From assembly GCA_016712375.1 (NCBI GenBank), contig JADJRE010000002.1, positions 248,001-312,000 of the forward strand: a stretch of DNA of 64,000 nt. Direction: 5' to 3'. The position numbers and the translations under genes are program-made. The notes beneath the pieces are model-generated. The model was not told where the DNA came from, did not search any database, and was given only the letters and a program-made list of their open reading frames with translations. Position 1 is the stretch's first letter; the number at the start of each line of letters is the position of its first letter. This document shows positions 9,610 to 21,315 of this stretch, piece after piece. The stretch is from Rhodospirillales bacterium. GTDB taxonomy: Bacteria; Pseudomonadota; Alphaproteobacteria; Rhodospirillales; Defluviicoccaceae.

Positions 9610-10470
9610 TCAACCCCAAGGGCCACTGGTGCCGGTGCGGGCCGCCAGCTCCCGCAGCGCCCTTACCCGGTTTTCGGTCGATGGATGAGTCGTGAAAAGA
9701 TTGTCGAACAAGCGTCCGTTCAACGGATTGACAATGAACAGGTGTGCCGTCGCCGGATTGGTCTCGGCCGACGGATTGTCAATCCGCCTCGCCGACGACT
9801 CGAGCTTCTGCAGCGCTGATCCGAGCCACATCGGATGGCCGCATATCTCGGCGCCGGAACGGTCGGCGGCATACTCGCGCGTTCGAGAAATCGCGAACTG
9901 CACCAGCATCGCTGCCATTGGTGCCAAGATCACGACCAGGATGTTGGCGATAAAGCCCGACTGGTTATCGCGATTGCCGCCGAAGAACAGGCCAAAATTG
10001 GCGAGCATGGAAAGGGCGCCGGCGATCGTTGCCGTTACCGTCATGATCAACGTGTCGCGGTTGCGGATATGGGCCAATTCGTGAGCGAGGACGCCGGCCA
10101 ATTCCTGATGATTGAGGGTGCGCAGCAGCCCGGTCGTCGCAGCTACCGCCGCATGCTGCGGATCACGCCCGGTGGCGAAGGCATTCGGCTGCGGATTGTT
10201 GATGACGTAGACCCGCGGCATCGGCAATTGCGCCCGTGCCGCCAACTGCTCGACCAATCCATACAGTTCGGGGGCGGATCGGGCATCTACTTCATGCGCA
10301 TCGTACATGCGCAGCACCATCTTATCCGAGTTCCAATAGGCGAAGACATTGGTGCCGATGGCAAATACGAGCGCGATCAGCATTCCGGCCTGTCCGCCGA
10401 TGAGCCAACCGACGGCGAGAAAGAGGGCCGTCAGTCCAGCTAGCAACAACGATGTGCGCAGGAAACCCAT
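9610..10470 (-). CDS. htpX: Membrane zinc metalloprotease HtpX
   Basis: HtpX is an inner-membrane M48 protease that degrades misfolded membrane proteins. The catalytic HExxH motif is clear in ELAGVLAHELAHIRNRDTL, with the third zinc ligand likely the Glu in SRTREYAADRSGAEI. Two membrane segments lie at the N-terminus and two more after the zinc site. I chose the ATG at 10470 because family members begin close to GFLRTSLLLAGLTALF; upstream in-frame ATGs at 10524 and 10554 would add 18-28 residues. It heads a minus-strand operon htpX-rsmB-heparinase and is divergent from the SDHAF4-like gene. Confidence 0.93.
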   Translation of the reverse strand: MGFLRTSLLLAGLTALFLAVGWLIGGQAGMLIALVFAIGTNVFAYWNSDKMVLRMYDAHEVDARSAPELYGLVEQLAARAQLPMPRVYVINNPQPNAFATGRDPQHAAVAATTGLLRTLNHQELAGVLAHELAHIRNRDTLIMTVTATIAGALSMLANFGLFFGGNRDNQSGFIANILVVILAPMAAMLVQFAISRTREYAADRSGAEICGHPMWLGSALQKLESSARRIDNPSAETNPATAHLFIVNPLNGRLFDNLFTTHPSTENRVRALRELAARTGTSGPWG

Positions 10471-10578
10471 GGCGATGTTGAACCCGTCCCGGAAGAAAAG
10501 CCTGGCGGCTTTGTTTTCGCCCATTGTAGTAGTGAGAGCGTGCCCTGAGCACAAGGGCGCGCCCCAGGAGAGCGCTAT

Positions 10579-10761
10579 ATGACCGAACCTTCTTCCCCTG
10601 TTAAGCCAGAGGCTCTGCCTCAGCTGGCCGTCGATGCGGAGCCACCTGCAGACGTGCCTTCTCCGTCCCCTGCTCAGCCGGAGGAAATAGGTGGACCGAA
10701 GGGGCCGGATCCGACGCGGTTCGGCGATTGGGAGCGCAAGGGTCGCTGTATCGACTTCTGA
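10579..10761 (+). CDS. DUF1674 / SDHAF4-like succinate dehydrogenase assembly factor
   Basis: Small protein of 60 residues. The acidic, proline-rich N-terminal half is variable, but the C-terminus GGPKGPDPTRFGDWERKGRC is the DUF1674 signature shared with mitochondrial SDHAF4. That protein binds the flavinylated SdhA subunit and promotes succinate dehydrogenase assembly. The protein ends CIDF, as family members do. A GGAGAG-type ribosome site precedes the ATG. It is divergent from htpX; the pairing of DUF1674 with htpX and rsmB is common in alphaproteobacteria. The assembly role is transferred from the family. Confidence 0.88.
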   Translation: MTEPSSPVKPEALPQLAVDAEPPADVPSPSPAQPEEIGGPKGPDPTRFGDWERKGRCIDF

Positions 10762-10835
10762 TCGTCAAACCCAGCGCCTCCCGGCGCCTGCCGGTTCGGC
10801 TCGCGGACGATTTCTCTGTTTCGACCGCCGCGTCG

Positions 10836-10862
10836 AAAAAAAACGGGGCCTTGCGGCCCCGT
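10836..10862 (-). terminator. Rho-independent terminator after acs
   Basis: On the minus strand a perfect 8-bp stem (ACGGGGCC/GGCCCCGT, loop TTGC on the plus strand) is followed by a run of eight T. It lies about 27 bases past the acs stop codon, so it should end the acs transcript. On the plus strand the A-run precedes the hairpin, so it would not terminate the SDHAF4-like gene. Confidence 0.88.
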
Positions 10863-10888
10863 CTATGACTTGACTGGTCGCGTGGAGA

Positions 10889-12828
10889 TCAGGCGCTGGC
10901 CCGGTTCTCGATCAGATCGTTGACGACGGTCGGGTCGGCGAGCGTCGAGGTATCGCCGAGCGAGCCGGTGTCGTTTTCGGCGATCTTCCGCAAGATGCGG
11001 CGCATGATCTTTCCGGACCGGGTTTTCGGCAGGCCCGGCGCCCACTGGATGACGTCCGGCGAGGCAATCGGCCCAATTTCCTTGCGAACCCAGGCAACCA
11101 GTTCCTTACGCAACGCTTCGGTCGGGGCTTCCCCGGCATTCAGCGTGACGTAGGCGTAGATGCCCTGTCCCTTGATATCGTGCGGGAAACCGACGACGGC
11201 CGCCTCGGCCACCTTAGGATGCGCCACCAGGGCGCTCTCCACCTCGGCCGTGCCCATCCGGTGGCCCGGCACGTTGATGACGTCGTCCACCCGCCCGGTG
11301 ATCCAATAATAGCCGTCCTCGTCCCGCCGGCAGCCGTCGCCGGTGAAGTACTTGCCATTGTAGGTTGAGAAATAGGTCTGCACGAAACGATCGTGGTCGC
11401 GATAGACGGTCCGCATCATGCCGGGCCAAGCGTCATCGATACACAGGTTGCCCGTGGTGGCGCCGTCCAGTACCTGGCCATCCGCATCAACGATGCTGGG
11501 TCGCACACCAAAGAACGGGCGGGTTGCAGAGCCCGGTTTTAGCGGCGTCGCTCCCGGCAGCGGCGTAATCAGGATGCCACCTGTTTCCGTCTGCCACCAC
11601 GTATCAACGATCGGGCAACGCCCTCGCCGACGACGTTGTGATACCACATCCACGCTTCCGGATTGATCGGCTCGCCCACCGAGCCCAGGATGCGCAAAGA
11701 CTTCCGCGACGTCTTCTTTACCGCACCCTCACCCTCCCGCATCAGCGCACGGATGGCGGTTGGCGCCGTATAGAAGATGTTGACCTTGTGCTTGTCCACC
11801 ACCTGCCAGAAACGCGAAGCATCCGGATAATTTGGCACACCTTCGAACATCAGCGTCGTCGCGCCGTTGGCAAGCGGACCGTAGATGATGTAGCTGTGGC
11901 CGGTGACCCATCCAATGTCGGCGGTGCACCAGTAGATGTCGCCCTCATGATAGTCGAACACGTACTGGTGGGTCATCGAGGCGTAGAGAAGATAGCCGCC
12001 GGTGGTGTGCAGCACGCCCTTCGGTTTCCCCGTGGAACCGGACGTGTAGAGGATAAATAGCGGATCCTCGGCGCTCATTTCCGCGGGTGGGCAGTCGGAG
12101 GAAGCGCTGGCCATCAGTTCGTGCCACCAGACGTCACGGCCGGCCTTGATATCGCAAGCGCCACCCGTGTGCTTGACGACAACCACCTTCTGTACCGAAG
12201 GGCAGTTTACCAGTGCGTGATCGACGTTAGCCTTCAGGCCGACCTTGCGGCCACCGCGAAGGCCCTCGTCGGAGGTGACCACCAAATTCGAGTCGCAGTC
12301 CTGGACGCGGTTGGCGATAGAGTCCGGTGAAAAGCCGCCGAAGACGATGGAATGGATCGCGCCGATGCGGGTACATGTCAGCATAGCGATCGCCAGCTCG
12401 GGGATCATGGGCAAGTAAAGGGTTACCCGATCGCCTTTGCTGATCCCGAGTTGCTTCAGGACGTTAGCGAACTTGCAAACCTGCTCATGCAGCTCGCGAT
12501 AGGTGATGGCCTTGGAAACTGACGGGTCATCTCCCTCGAACAGGATTGCCGTCTGATCGGCACGCTTTGCCAAGTGGCGATCCAGACAGTTCGCAGAGAC
12601 GTTCAAGGTGCCGTCATAGAACCACTTTATGTGGACGTTCGGTGCCTGGAAACTAACGTCCTTCACCTTGGTGAACGGCTTGATCCAATCGATACGCTTG
12701 CCCTGCTCAGCCCAAAAGGCTTCGGGGTTCTCGATCGACTGTTTGTACCAAGCCAGATACTTTGTGTTGTCGATCCATGCCGCCTTGGCGATGGCCTCAG
12801 AAACTGGAAACACTTGCTCGTCGGACAT
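10889..12828 (-). CDS. acs: Acetyl-CoA synthetase (frameshifted)
   Basis: AMP-forming acetyl-CoA synthetase of about 648 residues, converting acetate, ATP and CoA to acetyl-CoA. The N-terminal part holds the phosphate-binding loop ILYTSGSTGKPKGVLHTTGG and ends in GEPINPEAWMWYHNVVGEG. The protein then continues in another frame from RCPIVDTWWQTETGGILI to the C-terminal domain with the acetylatable lysine in PGLPKTRSGKIMRRILRKI. The break is at the CCC run at 11621-11623, and one extra base there restores the family sequence. A terminator follows. With mutAB-meaB nearby it suggests growth on short-chain fatty acids. Confidence 0.94.
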
Positions 12829-13000
12829 GACCGGACCTCACCTCCCTGGTTAGTGCGAATGACAGTTTCATTCGTTCGTTCTTTGGGCGCCGAGCGTGCG
12901 CGACGAAGCCGGGCAACAATTCCACGAATTGGCGGCTTTATCGCAAAACCAACAGGTGACACGCGCCGGGGCATACGGGTAACCGCAATCGGTGCGAGCG

Positions 13001-13343
13001 TCAATCGACGATGACGTTGGCCCTCGTTGTCGAGGTGGCAGCGTAGCGGCGTCAGTGCGGCCCTGAGACAGGGACCCTTGATGCATCGCCCATCGTTGAT
13101 GCGGAATAGCGCGCCATGCGTCGAACAGATGATATGCCGACGCTCCCGATCCAGAAAATGGCCCGGGCTGATGTCGAGCGGCGATCCCAAGTGCGGGCAG
13201 ACATTGACGTAGCAATACACCCGCTCACCGCTCCGGATCGCCATCACCTCGAGCGGCTCGCCTTCCTCCGGCGCCGGCCAGGAGAAACCGGCCGAGCCGC
13301 CGTTCGGGATGTCGCTCAGCCGGCAGAGCCGCCGCCCGCTCAC
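13001..13343 (-). CDS. Rieske [2Fe-2S] protein (C-terminal frameshift inferred)
   Basis: Short Rieske ferredoxin-like protein. The cluster ligands are plain: CPHLGSPLDI (Cys and His) and CSTHGALFRINDG (Cys and His). It is a stand-alone domain with no catalytic oxygenase part. As written the frame runs on to 12663, deep into acs in a different frame, which is unlikely. One extra base after the LDNEGQ codons (near 13013) would give the ending EGQVIVD and a stop at 13001, matching the expected size of about 114 residues; I infer that end. The start overlaps the EVE gene stop by 4 bases, suggesting translational coupling. Confidence 0.75.
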
Positions 13344-13753
13344 TCGGCGATCCCACCCATTGATGCGAGAAGTGCCCAGGACGCAGCGTCGATCGGCACC
13401 ACCGATAGCCGCGACTGCCGCACGAGCGCTAGATGCTGGAGTCGAGGGTCGGCTTTGATGGTGGCCAGACCGACCGGTGTCGGCAATGCCGTGACGGTGC
13501 GCACGTCGACCATGCCGAAGCGGCCCGAAGGATCGTCCGCGTCAGGGTAGTACGGCCGAACCACCTCAACGATGCCGACAACTCGCCGTTCTTCACCAGA
13601 GTGATAGAAGAACGCGCGATCACCTACCTGCATCGCCTTGAGGTTGTTCGACGCTTGATGGTTGCGCACGCCATCCCAGTGGGTCGTGCCGGCCTCCGTC
13701 TGTTGCTGCCACGACCAAGCCTCTGGTTCCGATTTAACCAGCCAGTAGGCCAT
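13340..13753 (-). CDS. EVE domain-containing protein
   Basis: EVE-domain protein of 137 residues, with the typical opening AYWLVKSEPEAWSW, the central WDGVRNHQASNNLKAMQVGD and the FFYHSGEERRVVGIVEVVR strand. EVE domains belong to the PUA-like superfamily and are thought to bind modified bases in DNA or RNA. This housekeeping version is widespread in Proteobacteria and has no known partner. It sits between the YciI-like and Rieske genes in the gpsA operon and overlaps the Rieske start by 4 bases. Confidence 0.92.
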   Translation of the reverse strand: MAYWLVKSEPEAWSWQQQTEAGTTHWDGVRNHQASNNLKAMQVGDRAFFYHSGEERRVVGIVEVVRPYYPDADDPSGRFGMVDVRTVTALPTPVGLATIKADPRLQHLALVRQSRLSVVPIDAASWALLASMGGIAE

Positions 13754-13801
13754 TTTCTTGATCCTCTCGCGCTAGACCCACGCCGCGCTGTGTGTCAGCG
13801 C

Positions 13802-14095
13802 CTATGCCAAGGGCAGTACCTTGCGCCATGGATGAATGGAAACGCTCTCGAACAGCCCGGCCTTAGCGTACGGATCTCCGGCGGCAAATGCATTCGCCGC
13901 CTGCTGATCCGGCAGGTCGAGCACCAACAGGCTGCCAATCATCCGTGCGCCGTCGCCGCTGGATTCAGACAGGAGCGGCCCGGCGCAGAACAACTGCGCC
14001 TTGTGCACTTCCAAGTATTCAAGATGCGCCAGCCGGTTGGCGATGCGGACCTGCTCGTGGCCGGGTTTGTCCTTGCAGTAGAAGACGAAATGCAT
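13802..14095 (-). CDS. YciI family protein
   Basis: YciI-like protein of 97 residues with a ferredoxin-like alpha/beta fold. Family features are the opening MHFVFYCKDKPGHEQVR, the conserved His in LEYLEVHKAQLFCAGPL and the Asp in FAAGDPYAKAGLFESVSI. The His-Asp pair is suggested to be an active site in this family, but the reaction is unknown. It lies 78 bases after gpsA and 48 bases before the EVE gene, as in many alphaproteobacteria. Confidence 0.9.
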   Translation of the reverse strand: MHFVFYCKDKPGHEQVRIANRLAHLEYLEVHKAQLFCAGPLLSESSGDGARMIGSLLVLDLPDQQAANAFAAGDPYAKAGLFESVSIHPWRKVLPLA

Positions 14096-14173
14096 GACGC
14101 GGTCGCTCCCGTTAGTTGCCGCCGTTGCGCTTGCCTCCGCAGTGGACGGCTGGCCGCGGAAGCCCAGAACTGA

Positions 14174-15178
14174 TCAGGCGGCAAATACCTCCGCCTTGGG
14201 CGGGCGGGCGAGGAGGCTCGAAATCATCTGGTCGAGGTCCGCATCATGGTTCAGGACCGCGTCAACGGCGGCGCAAATCGGCATTTCGATGCCGTACCGT
14301 GACGCCGCCTCCACTGCTACCGCGGCAGTATATACGCCTTCGGCAACGGTAACTCGCTCTCCCAGCACGTCAACCAGCCGGCGTCCTTGTCCAAGTGCCA
14401 GGCCAAGGGAAAAGTTGCGCGATTGCGTCGCATTGCAGGTCAGCACGAGATCGCCCAGCCCGGTCAGGCCGGTAAGCGTTTCGGGCAGCGCGCCCATCGC
14501 GGCGGCAAGGCGCGCCATCTCCGCCAATCCGCGGGTTATCAAGGCAGCTCGAGCGTTGTCGCCAAGCCCGCGGCCGGCGACGATGCCGCACGCGATCGCA
14601 ATGACGTTCTTGATCGCGCCTCCGACTTGCGCGCCGACCACGTCGTCCGTCGAGTAGATGCGCAAGGCTGGCGTACCGAGGGCTGCCGGCAGGCTTTGCC
14701 GCAGCCGCCCATCGGTCGACGCGAGCGTAAGCGCCGTGGGCAGTTGCCGCGCAACTTCTTGAGCGAAGCTCGGGCCGGACAGGATGCACACCGGCACATT
14801 CGGCAACGTCTGCTCGACAACCTCGCCGAGCAGCAACCCGGTTCGCTGCTCGATACCCTTGCCGCAGATGACGGCGGGCACTCCCGGCTGCCAAGCAGCC
14901 GCGGCGGCAGAAAGGACCCTGCGCACATGCTGCGCGGGGCAGGCCACAAGCACGGCCTCGGCGACGTTTACGGCGGCGGCGGGATCGGTGGTGCTGCGGA
15001 TGTCGGGATCGAGCACGATGTCGGGCAGGTAGCGCTCATTGCACCGCAGCCGATCAATGGCATCCGCTACTTCGGGCTCATGCGCCTGAAGCAGGACAGA
15101 ACGTCCGGCGCGCCGGGCTGCGACTGCCAACGCTGTACCCCACGCGCCGGCGCCTAGAATGCTGATCCGCTCGATCAT
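14174..15178 (-). CDS. gpsA: Glycerol-3-phosphate dehydrogenase [NAD(P)+]
   Basis: GpsA of 334 residues, reducing dihydroxyacetone phosphate to sn-glycerol-3-phosphate for phospholipid synthesis. The N-terminal Rossmann motif ISILGAGAWGTALA is clear, followed by the conserved ILSGPSFAQEVA segment, the catalytic lysine in GGAIKNVIAIACGI and the LTGLGDLVLTC substrate-binding stretch. The frame is open far upstream, opposite mutA, but the ATG at 15178 gives the standard N-terminus MIERISILGAG and length. It heads the operon gpsA-yciI-EVE-Rieske-acs. The tsaD gene that often precedes gpsA is missing here. Confidence 0.96.
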   Translation of the reverse strand: MIERISILGAGAWGTALAVAARRAGRSVLLQAHEPEVADAIDRLRCNERYLPDIVLDPDIRSTTDPAAAVNVAEAVLVACPAQHVRRVLSAAAAAWQPGVPAVICGKGIEQRTGLLLGEVVEQTLPNVPVCILSGPSFAQEVARQLPTALTLASTDGRLRQSLPAALGTPALRIYSTDDVVGAQVGGAIKNVIAIACGIVAGRGLGDNARAALITRGLAEMARLAAAMGALPETLTGLTGLGDLVLTCNATQSRNFSLGLALGQGRRLVDVLGERVTVAEGVYTAAVAVEAASRYGIEMPICAAVDAVLNHDADLDQMISSLLARPPKAEVFAA

Positions 15179-15255
15179 CACCTTATAAGTTATGGCGCGC
15201 GTTGGCGATGAGCACAACCGAGGTCCGGCCGCAAGATTTCCTGGGTGGCCTGTCC

Positions 15256-15285
15256 TTGACGCCCGCCCGCCGGCTGCCGTACGGT
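15256..15285 (+). promoter_or_regulatory. Possible sigma70-type promoter for mutA
   Basis: A TTGACG at 15256-15261 is followed after 18 bases by TACGGT at 15280-15285. It lies about 110 bases upstream of the mutA ATG in the gap between divergent gpsA and mutA. The -35 is good and the -10 is weak, so this is a suggestion only. Confidence 0.3.
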
Positions 15286-15394
15286 GCGACGCTAGAATGC
15301 GACGCGTTGTCGAGGGGAAGGCGCTGAGGATACAGGGACCTTGGCGACGCGCAACGGTGCAATCGCGCACGAACGCCAGCGACGCGGGAACTCC

Positions 15395-17506
15395 ATGACC
15401 GAGCAACTGAAATTCGCCGACGGCTTCGCCATGCCGACCTACGAGGAGTGGGTGGCGGAGGTGGAGAAAGCACTGAAGGGCGCGCCCTTCGATAAGCGCA
15501 TGTACACGAAGACTTACGAGGGGGTGACGCTTCGTCCGATCTATACGCGGCAGGATTGGCCGCCGACCGGCGATCCATCCGGCTTTCCGGCGGCGATGCC
15601 CTTTACCCGCGGCGGTCGTGCCGCCGGCAACCGCGTCGACAACTGGGATATCCGGCAATCTTACGCATATCCTGATCTCGCGAAGTGCAACGACATCATC
15701 CTGCACGAGCTCGCCCGCGGCGTCACGTCGATGCACATCTGCTTCGATGCCGCCGCCCAGGCCGGCCTCGATGCCGATCAGCCGGGCGCCGACAAGCTGG
15801 CCGGTGCCGGCGGCGTGACCATAGGATCCGTGGATGATCTCGACCGGCTGCTGACGGGCGTACACCTCGATCTGGTCACTGTATCCCTCGGCGCCGGCCC
15901 GCAGTTCCTCGCCGCCGCCGCGATGCTCGACGCACTGTGGCGTCGCCGTGGCGTCGATGCCGATGCGGCACAAGGGGCACTCGGAGCCGATCCGCTTTGC
16001 GCATTGGCCGAGACTGGCGCTCTGCCGGTCAGCGCAGAGACCGCTCTGGCACAGATGGCAGACCTCGCGGGACATACCTTGAGAAACTGGCCACGCGCGA
16101 CCGCGGTCGGCGTCGACACCTCGCCCTACCATGACGCCGGTGCCACCGAGAGCCAGGATCTGGCGATCTCCATGGCGACCGCCGTCGCCTATTTGAGAGC
16201 GATGACCGCTGCCGGTCTGTCCATCGACGACGCCTGCCGGCAGATCCTGTTTACCTATTCAGTGACCTGCGACCAGTTTCTCGGCATCTGCAAACTGCGG
16301 GCGGCGCGCAAGATGTGGGCGCGTGTCGCCGAGTCCTGCGGTGCTTCGACGGCCGCACGAGCGATGCGCATCGATGCCGTCACCGCATGGCGCATGATGA
16401 GCAAGCGGGATCCTTGGGTGAACATGTTGCGCACGACCGTCGCTTGCTTCGCCGCCGCGGTCGGTGGCGCCGACTCGATAAGGGTACGGCCGTTCGACGC
16501 CCCTCTCGGTCTGCCAGATGAACTCGGCCGAAGGATTGCCCGCAATACCCACGTGATACTCGCCGAGGAGTCAAACCTCGCCAAGGTCATCGACCCAGCC
16601 GGCGGCTCCTGGTACGTGGAGAGCCGCACGGACGAACTGGCCAAGGTTGCCTGGGCGGAATTCCAGGCGATCGAGAAGGCGGGCGGCATCATCGCCGTCC
16701 TGCACGACGGCAGCCTGGCTAAGAAGATCGCCGAGTCCTGGACGCAGCGCGAGGCGGCCCTCGCCAAGCGGCGCGATCCGCTCACTGGGGTCAGCGAGTT
16801 CCCGAACGTTCTGGAGACGCCGCTCGATTTGCAGCAGCCGGACCTGCTGGCCATCTGGCGCTCGGCGAGCGACCGGGCAAAGGCTGCGCGCGCCGCCGCT
16901 GGTGGTGCCGCCGCTGCGGTGGCCGCGCTGAAGTCGGCCGCAACCGGAGCCGTCGCGCCGGCCGCCGCCGCCGCCGCCGCGGCGGGTGCGACGATTGGCC
17001 AGATTGCCGGGACACTCGCCGGCGCGCCGGTGTCGTTGTCACCGCTGCCGAAGCATCGGCTGGCCGAGCGGTTCGAGGATCTGCGGGACGCCGCAGACGC
17101 CTACAAGAGCAAGACTGGCGACGCGCCGAAGATATTTCTCGCCAATCTCGGCACCGTTGCTCAACACACCGGCCGTGCCACCTTCGCCAAGAACTTTTTT
17201 GAAGTCGCCGGCATCCAGGCAATTGGAAATGCCGGTTTCGCCGACGTACCCGCCTGTACCGAGGCGTTTCAGGCGAGCGGGGCGAAAATCGCGATCATCT
17301 GTTCTGCTGATCCCATCTACGAACAGATGGCTCAGCCTGTTGCACAATCCCTCAAAGCGGCCGGGTGCATCCACCTCTTCCTCGCCGGCAATCCTGGCGA
17401 CAAGAAGGATGCCTACATGTCGGCCGGCATCGACGATTTCATCTTCATGGGCGGTGACGTTCTGCAGACCACCCGCTCCACCCTTGCGCGCTTGGGAGTG
17501 ATCTGA
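15395..17506 (+). CDS. mutA: Methylmalonyl-CoA mutase small subunit
   Basis: The small (beta) subunit, 703 residues, of heterodimeric adenosylcobalamin-dependent methylmalonyl-CoA mutase, which interconverts methylmalonyl-CoA and succinyl-CoA. It has the TIM-barrel domain (MPTYEEWVAEVEKALKGAPF, YTKTYEGVTLRPIYTRQDWP) and a degenerate C-terminal cobalamin-binding fold that lacks the DxHxxG motif, as expected for the non-catalytic subunit. An alanine-rich linker near residues 490-540 joins the two. The ATG at 15395 is preferred over an open frame 18 codons longer. It ends 2 bases before mutB. Confidence 0.93.
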   Translation: MTEQLKFADGFAMPTYEEWVAEVEKALKGAPFDKRMYTKTYEGVTLRPIYTRQDWPPTGDPSGFPAAMPFTRGGRAAGNRVDNWDIRQSYAYPDLAKCNDIILHELARGVTSMHICFDAAAQAGLDADQPGADKLAGAGGVTIGSVDDLDRLLTGVHLDLVTVSLGAGPQFLAAAAMLDALWRRRGVDADAAQGALGADPLCALAETGALPVSAETALAQMADLAGHTLRNWPRATAVGVDTSPYHDAGATESQDLAISMATAVAYLRAMTAAGLSIDDACRQILFTYSVTCDQFLGICKLRAARKMWARVAESCGASTAARAMRIDAVTAWRMMSKRDPWVNMLRTTVACFAAAVGGADSIRVRPFDAPLGLPDELGRRIARNTHVILAEESNLAKVIDPAGGSWYVESRTDELAKVAWAEFQAIEKAGGIIAVLHDGSLAKKIAESWTQREAALAKRRDPLTGVSEFPNVLETPLDLQQPDLLAIWRSASDRAKAARAAAGGAAAAVAALKSAATGAVAPAAAAAAAAGATIGQIAGTLAGAPVSLSPLPKHRLAERFEDLRDAADAYKSKTGDAPKIFLANLGTVAQHTGRATFAKNFFEVAGIQAIGNAGFADVPACTEAFQASGAKIAIICSADPIYEQMAQPVAQSLKAAGCIHLFLAGNPGDKKDAYMSAGIDDFIFMGGDVLQTTRSTLARLGVI

Positions 17507-17508
17507 CC

Positions 17509-19715
<2,207 letters not shown>

Positions 19716-19815
19716 ACCAGCCGCGGACGGCGATGAGCCTTTCCCTCGTCCCTTGATCGTGCTCGACTTGCGGTTTCGGACGCGGGGCGAGAACGAGCGG
19801 TGGGACGAGGGAAGA

Positions 19816-20889
19816 ATGGCGGTAAACACAGGCGTCGAGAGCGTGAGCGCGGTCAGCGAGGAGCCAGCGGCGGCGGTGATCCCGACAGCCCCGGTACCGG
19901 TGCGCGGACGCGGCCGGCCTAGCGTAACGCAGCTGGCGGAGGGCGTGCTCGCCGGCGACCGTTCGATGCTGGGTCAGGCGATCACCCTGATCGAGAGCCG
20001 CAATCCTCAGCATCAACGGCTTGCGGCGGAGCTCAGCCTCAGGCTGCTGCCGCACTCGGGCAACGCGTTCCGTATCGGCATCACCGGAGTGCCTGGCGTC
20101 GGCAAGAGCACCTTCATCGAGGCGTTCGGCTGCAACCTGATCCGCGCTGGCCGACGGGTGGCGGTACTCGCCGTCGATCCCACCAGCCCGCTGACCGGCG
20201 GCAGCATCCTCGGCGACAAGACGCGGATGGCCAACCTCAGCATCGAGGAGAACGCCTTCATCCGGCCGTCGCCGTCCGGCGGCACCCTGGGCGGTGTCAC
20301 CCGTACCACCCGGCAGACGATCGTGGTGTGCGAGGCGGCGGGCTTCGACGTCATCCTGGTGGAAACGGTCGGCGCCGGTCAGTCCGAGGTGGCGGTCGCC
20401 GATATGACCGACTTCTTCCTGGTGCTGATGCTGCCGGGCGCCGGCGATGAGCTGCAGGGGATCAAGAAGGGCGTGCTCGAGATCGCCGACATGATCGTCG
20501 TCAACAAGGCCGACGCCGACAACGAGATCCGGGCGAAGCAGGCGGTGATCCACTACCGCAACGCCCTGCACATCATGCAGCAGCGCAGCCCGAACTGGAT
20601 TCCGCCGGTGGAGATGTGCAGCGCCCTGAAGAACCTCGGCCTCGACGAAGTGTGGCAGCGGCTGGAGGAGTACCGGACGAAACTGGATGCGTCGGGCGAG
20701 TTCCAGGAGAAGCGCCGCCAGCAGCGCTGGAAGGCGATGTGGAGCATGCTGCAGGACCGGATGATGACCGACCTGCGCACCCACCCGGCGGTCGTCGCCG
20801 CACTGCCGAGCGTCCGCGACGACCTACACGACGGCCGCCTGACGGTAACGCTCGCGGTCGACAAGCTGCTGGCGCTGGCACTGGGGTAG
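19816..20889 (+). CDS. meaB: Methylmalonyl-CoA mutase-associated GTPase MeaB
   Basis: MeaB/ArgK-family G3E GTPase of 357 residues that protects methylmalonyl-CoA mutase and gates adenosylcobalamin loading. The P-loop GVPGVGKST, the switch region VDPTSPLTGGSILGDKTRM, the ETVGAGQSE motif and the base-specificity NKAD are all present. The C-terminal helices (RRQQRWKAMWSMLQDRM) match the dimerisation arm. The ATG at 19816 follows a GAGGGAAG ribosome site; an open frame begins 21 codons earlier. It lies 100 bases downstream of mutB on the same strand. Confidence 0.96.
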   Translation: MAVNTGVESVSAVSEEPAAAVIPTAPVPVRGRGRPSVTQLAEGVLAGDRSMLGQAITLIESRNPQHQRLAAELSLRLLPHSGNAFRIGITGVPGVGKSTFIEAFGCNLIRAGRRVAVLAVDPTSPLTGGSILGDKTRMANLSIEENAFIRPSPSGGTLGGVTRTTRQTIVVCEAAGFDVILVETVGAGQSEVAVADMTDFFLVLMLPGAGDELQGIKKGVLEIADMIVVNKADADNEIRAKQAVIHYRNALHIMQQRSPNWIPPVEMCSALKNLGLDEVWQRLEEYRTKLDASGEFQEKRRQQRWKAMWSMLQDRMMTDLRTHPAVVAALPSVRDDLHDGRLTVTLAVDKLLALALG

Positions 20890-20933
20890 GGGCGCGCCGG
20901 TCGTAGGGTGGTGGCTGTCAAAGGACGTTCTTG

Positions 20934-21315
20934 ATGCGCTTTCGGTGGTCGCCGACAGCCTACGGTATAGCTGCCACGGCGCCGCGCGATCGCCGGGATA
21001 TGGCAGGCTGACAGCGGCTTCGTCTTTGCCGACATCGGCTGGGGCGACCCGATGCCCTACGGGCATCCGTTCCACGCCGTCGAGGGCATCGCCACCGTCG
21101 TTGGCGCCGGCGTCGCCATCCGCCATACCGAGGACCATCTCGAAGGGCGGAGCAGCCTGGTCTACGCGGTGCGGCCCGATTTGCGCTCCGACGATCCGGC
21201 GGCGCACGACGCCGCGCTGTGGGCGCGCTACGTGGCCGGCCGTGCCGACGCCGAGCGCCGGCGCGCGTCCGGCCTCGCGCAAGCCCGCGACCTCGACCGG
21301 ACGGCGCGGCTGTAG
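20934..21315 (+). CDS. Hypothetical protein downstream of meaB (frameshifted)
   Basis: I do not recognise this protein. The ATG at 20934 follows an AAAGGA ribosome site at good spacing and opens MRFRWSPTAYGIAATAPRDR, which stops after 25 codons. Removing one G near 21007 continues the reading as ADSGFVFADIGWGDPMPYGH and then through GIATVVGAGVAIRHTEDHLEG to TARL, giving about 126 residues. The second part is also open by itself from an ATG at 21052. The composition matches the host. It may be cotranscribed with meaB (44-base gap). Function unknown. Confidence 0.45.

Noticed and set aside
15179..15394. Cobalamin riboswitch ahead of mutA
   Set aside because: No B12-box-like sequence or suitable fold was recognised in the 216-base gap.
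15179..16132. Long minus-strand extension of the gpsA frame opposite mutA
   Set aside because: Arg/Gly/His-rich with no family pattern; it is the shadow of mutA. The ATG at 15178 gives the normal GpsA.
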